From positions 101,613 to 165,612 of the forward strand of contig QZCP01000734.1 in NCBI GenBank assembly GCA_003956705.1: 64,000 bases of DNA, read 5' to 3'. The notes beneath the pieces were generated by a model, which ran no database searches, had not been told where the DNA came from, and was given only the letters and a program-made list of their open reading frames with translations. Made by a program: the position numbers and the translations under genes. Source of the stretch: Brevipalpus yothersi. Its lineage: Eukaryota; Arthropoda; Arachnida; Trombidiformes; Tenuipalpidae. Within the stretch, counting starts at the first letter, position 1. Each line of letters starts with the position of its first letter. Positions 62,486 to 64,000 of this stretch are shown here, piece after piece.

Positions 62486-63419
62486 TTAACTCCCTATCAT
62501 GCAACTGAAATCGTCTCCCATACGGGTCATTTTCTCTCTTCGCAAATAATTTATTCCAATAGCTTGACGTTGAAGTGCCAGATCGATGAAGAGATCTCTA
62601 ATCTCACGAGGTTTATTCGTGTTAAGAAATAACGGAAATTGTAGCAATCTACATGGTACTGGAAATGCATTTTTCATCCATCTGAACAATCTTTCCAAAA
62701 CATTGTAATTCTCCTTGATGATGATCTCTGGATCAGAATCTGATTTTTCATCTTTGGAATAGGAATAGGAATAGGATGAGCCTGCTGATGCTTCGCCCGC
62801 AGTAGTGGAAATCGAAAATGGCAATTTCAATTTGATCTCTGGTGCAACCATTAATGATAGCCCGAGTCCATGATCAGATTCCGCACATCCTGTCATATCG
62901 CTTCTCTGTAAAATTTGTCAAATAAGGTTTATATTAGTGATAGAAGGAGTCAAAAAAGCGAATACGCTGATCATGAATATTCTAGCCAATTATCATGATG
63001 CAGCATGTGAATTGATCGATTATTACCTTCTCAACATTGGTCACATTTCCCAGATCATTGTGAATAATTCGAATTACTTTTTCCACTCTTTCCAGATCTT
63101 TTTCGAAAAATAATTTCGAGAAACCTCCAACAGCTACCTGTTCTCTCAAATTTTCGATGGTTTCATTGATTGATCTGCCAAGCTCCAAATCTTTACAAAC
63201 CGATTCCATGTCTTTCCGAATCAAAATCAAAGACTCAATATCTGGAGAAAAACAATGAACCGTTGAATTAAGTCATGTAAATTTAATTCAATTCAAGAAT
63301 TCAATTAATTAAAAGTTGTTTGTAGGTAAGCATCAGGTACACTTACGAGATATAATAAACATAAACATAATCATCAAGAAGAAAAACATATTTTGAAACT
63401 TGATCATCATGAATATCAT
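62486..63419 (-). CDS. Array gene J: two-domain secreted protein with short Ser/Tyr core
   Basis: Exons 63347-63419, 63027-63241, 62486-62905; 235 residues. Met-rich signal peptide (QNMFFLLMIMFMFIIS); an internal Met at 63407 could also start it. N-domain RKDMESVCKDLELGRSINET with the NET sequon, then EKDLERVEKVIRIIHNDLGN. The core is short and contains SAGSSYSYSYSKDEKSDSD and an extra Cys (MTGCAESD). C-domain RLFRWMKNAFPVPCRLLQFP, then LFLNTNKPREIRDLFIDLAL and QRQAIGINYLRREK; a second Cys sits near the end (DDFSCMIGS). Introns phase 1, phase 0. TATATAA at 63474-63480. This is the last complete member before the window edge. Confidence 0.87.
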
Positions 63420-63473
63420 TATTTATTGTAACCTCTTTGGTTAAAAACAAATCAAATTATTTCTTTAATATTA

Positions 63474-63480
63474 TTATATA
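63474..63480 (-). promoter_or_regulatory. TATA box of array gene J
   Basis: TATATAA on the minus strand about 58 bases before the Met at 63419. Confidence 0.5.
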
Positions 63481-64000
63481 TTTTTTTCGAATGACTCACA
63501 GATGAATGATTCAACTAGGTATCACTTCTGCTCTTTCTATCTATCTCTCTCTCTCTCTCATACTTTTTTTGATTGATTTTTTTTTCATGTTTTTCATCCA
63601 TTTTAAAGCTGTTCAATGTGAACTCATTTACCATGACTTAGGTTCATTAGCCGATGATAATTCACACACAATTGTCCATCAACAGATGTGAGATCAGTAA
63701 TTAATTAATGAGTCAGAGAAAATTTGCACTCGTTAGCATTGGAAAGCTCAAAACGATTCCACTTTTTTTCCATCATTATCTAGTTCAGATGAACAGATAT
63801 CATTCAGTTAATTAAGAATTCGTTCAACAAATGATCTAGGCTGACAATGCTGAGACAGTAGAATCGATTCACTTCAATTATACTGTTAAATCTTATTTTT
63901 CCGAATAATAAATGAACTAGCAATTCATGGCTCACCGTATTCAAACACTGATTTGTTTCTATTCTAATTGACTCTCAAATAGAAAATCTGAGATTTACCT
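63481..64000. other. Right edge, nothing firm
   Basis: A CT tract lies at 63541-63560. The final bases (GATTTACCT) would read on the minus strand as AG then GTAAATC, a possible splice donor of an exon beyond the edge, so the array may continue to the right. Confidence 0.3.

Noticed and set aside
1..64000. tRNA, rRNA, CRISPR array or bacterial operon signals
   Set aside because: None seen on either strand; intron-rich genes and repeats are plainly eukaryotic.

Overview
This is a eukaryotic window of AT-rich nuclear DNA with small GT-AG introns, many simple repeats and one assembly gap (353 N). Gene content points to an arthropod: an AGAP/centaurin-gamma GTPase, a PX-PH phospholipase D, a G-protein alpha subunit, a DPP6/DPP10-like protein, an astacin and many small secreted proteins. 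Compact introns and this gene mix suggest a mite, but the sequence alone does not prove it. Exon structures below were built by hand from splice sites, intron phase and protein similarity. Every complete model closes in frame.

Layout. 1-9 kb, minus strand: the first coding exon of an AGAP gene (the rest lies past the left edge), then a complete five-exon phospholipase D. 9-16 kb: three small secreted-protein genes, two of them related helical proteins. 16-19 kb, minus: a ten-exon astacin metalloprotease with a His-rich start and a long Tyr/Gly/Ser repeat tail. 19.8-21.4 kb, minus: a divergent Gs-like alpha subunit. 23.3-38.6 kb, minus: a 13-exon DPP6/DPP10-like membrane protein whose catalytic Ser position is Glu.

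40-63.4 kb is the unusual part. It holds an array of nine related secreted-protein genes (two on +, seven on -) plus one Gly-Gly-Tyr-rich gene. Members share a signal peptide, an N-terminal helical domain with one conserved Cys (usually followed by an N-glycosylation sequon) and, in eight of the nine, a C-terminal domain starting Cys-x-x-[hydrophobic]-x-[FY]-P. Between the two domains sits a core that differs completely from gene to gene: Gly/Tyr/Ser-rich, Pro/acidic, acidic Ser/Thr/Pro, Asn/Pro/Gly, or 49 perfect Gly-X-Y collagen triplets. Exon boundaries and phases are conserved, so this is tandem duplication with replacement of the core. The plan of conserved ends around a free repetitive core recalls silk-type structural proteins. 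I do not recognise the family, and its function is inference.

With the Gly/Tyr-tailed astacin and the GGY protein, the window carries many secreted, matrix-like proteins. A silk, glue, eggshell, cuticle or saliva role is possible but untested.
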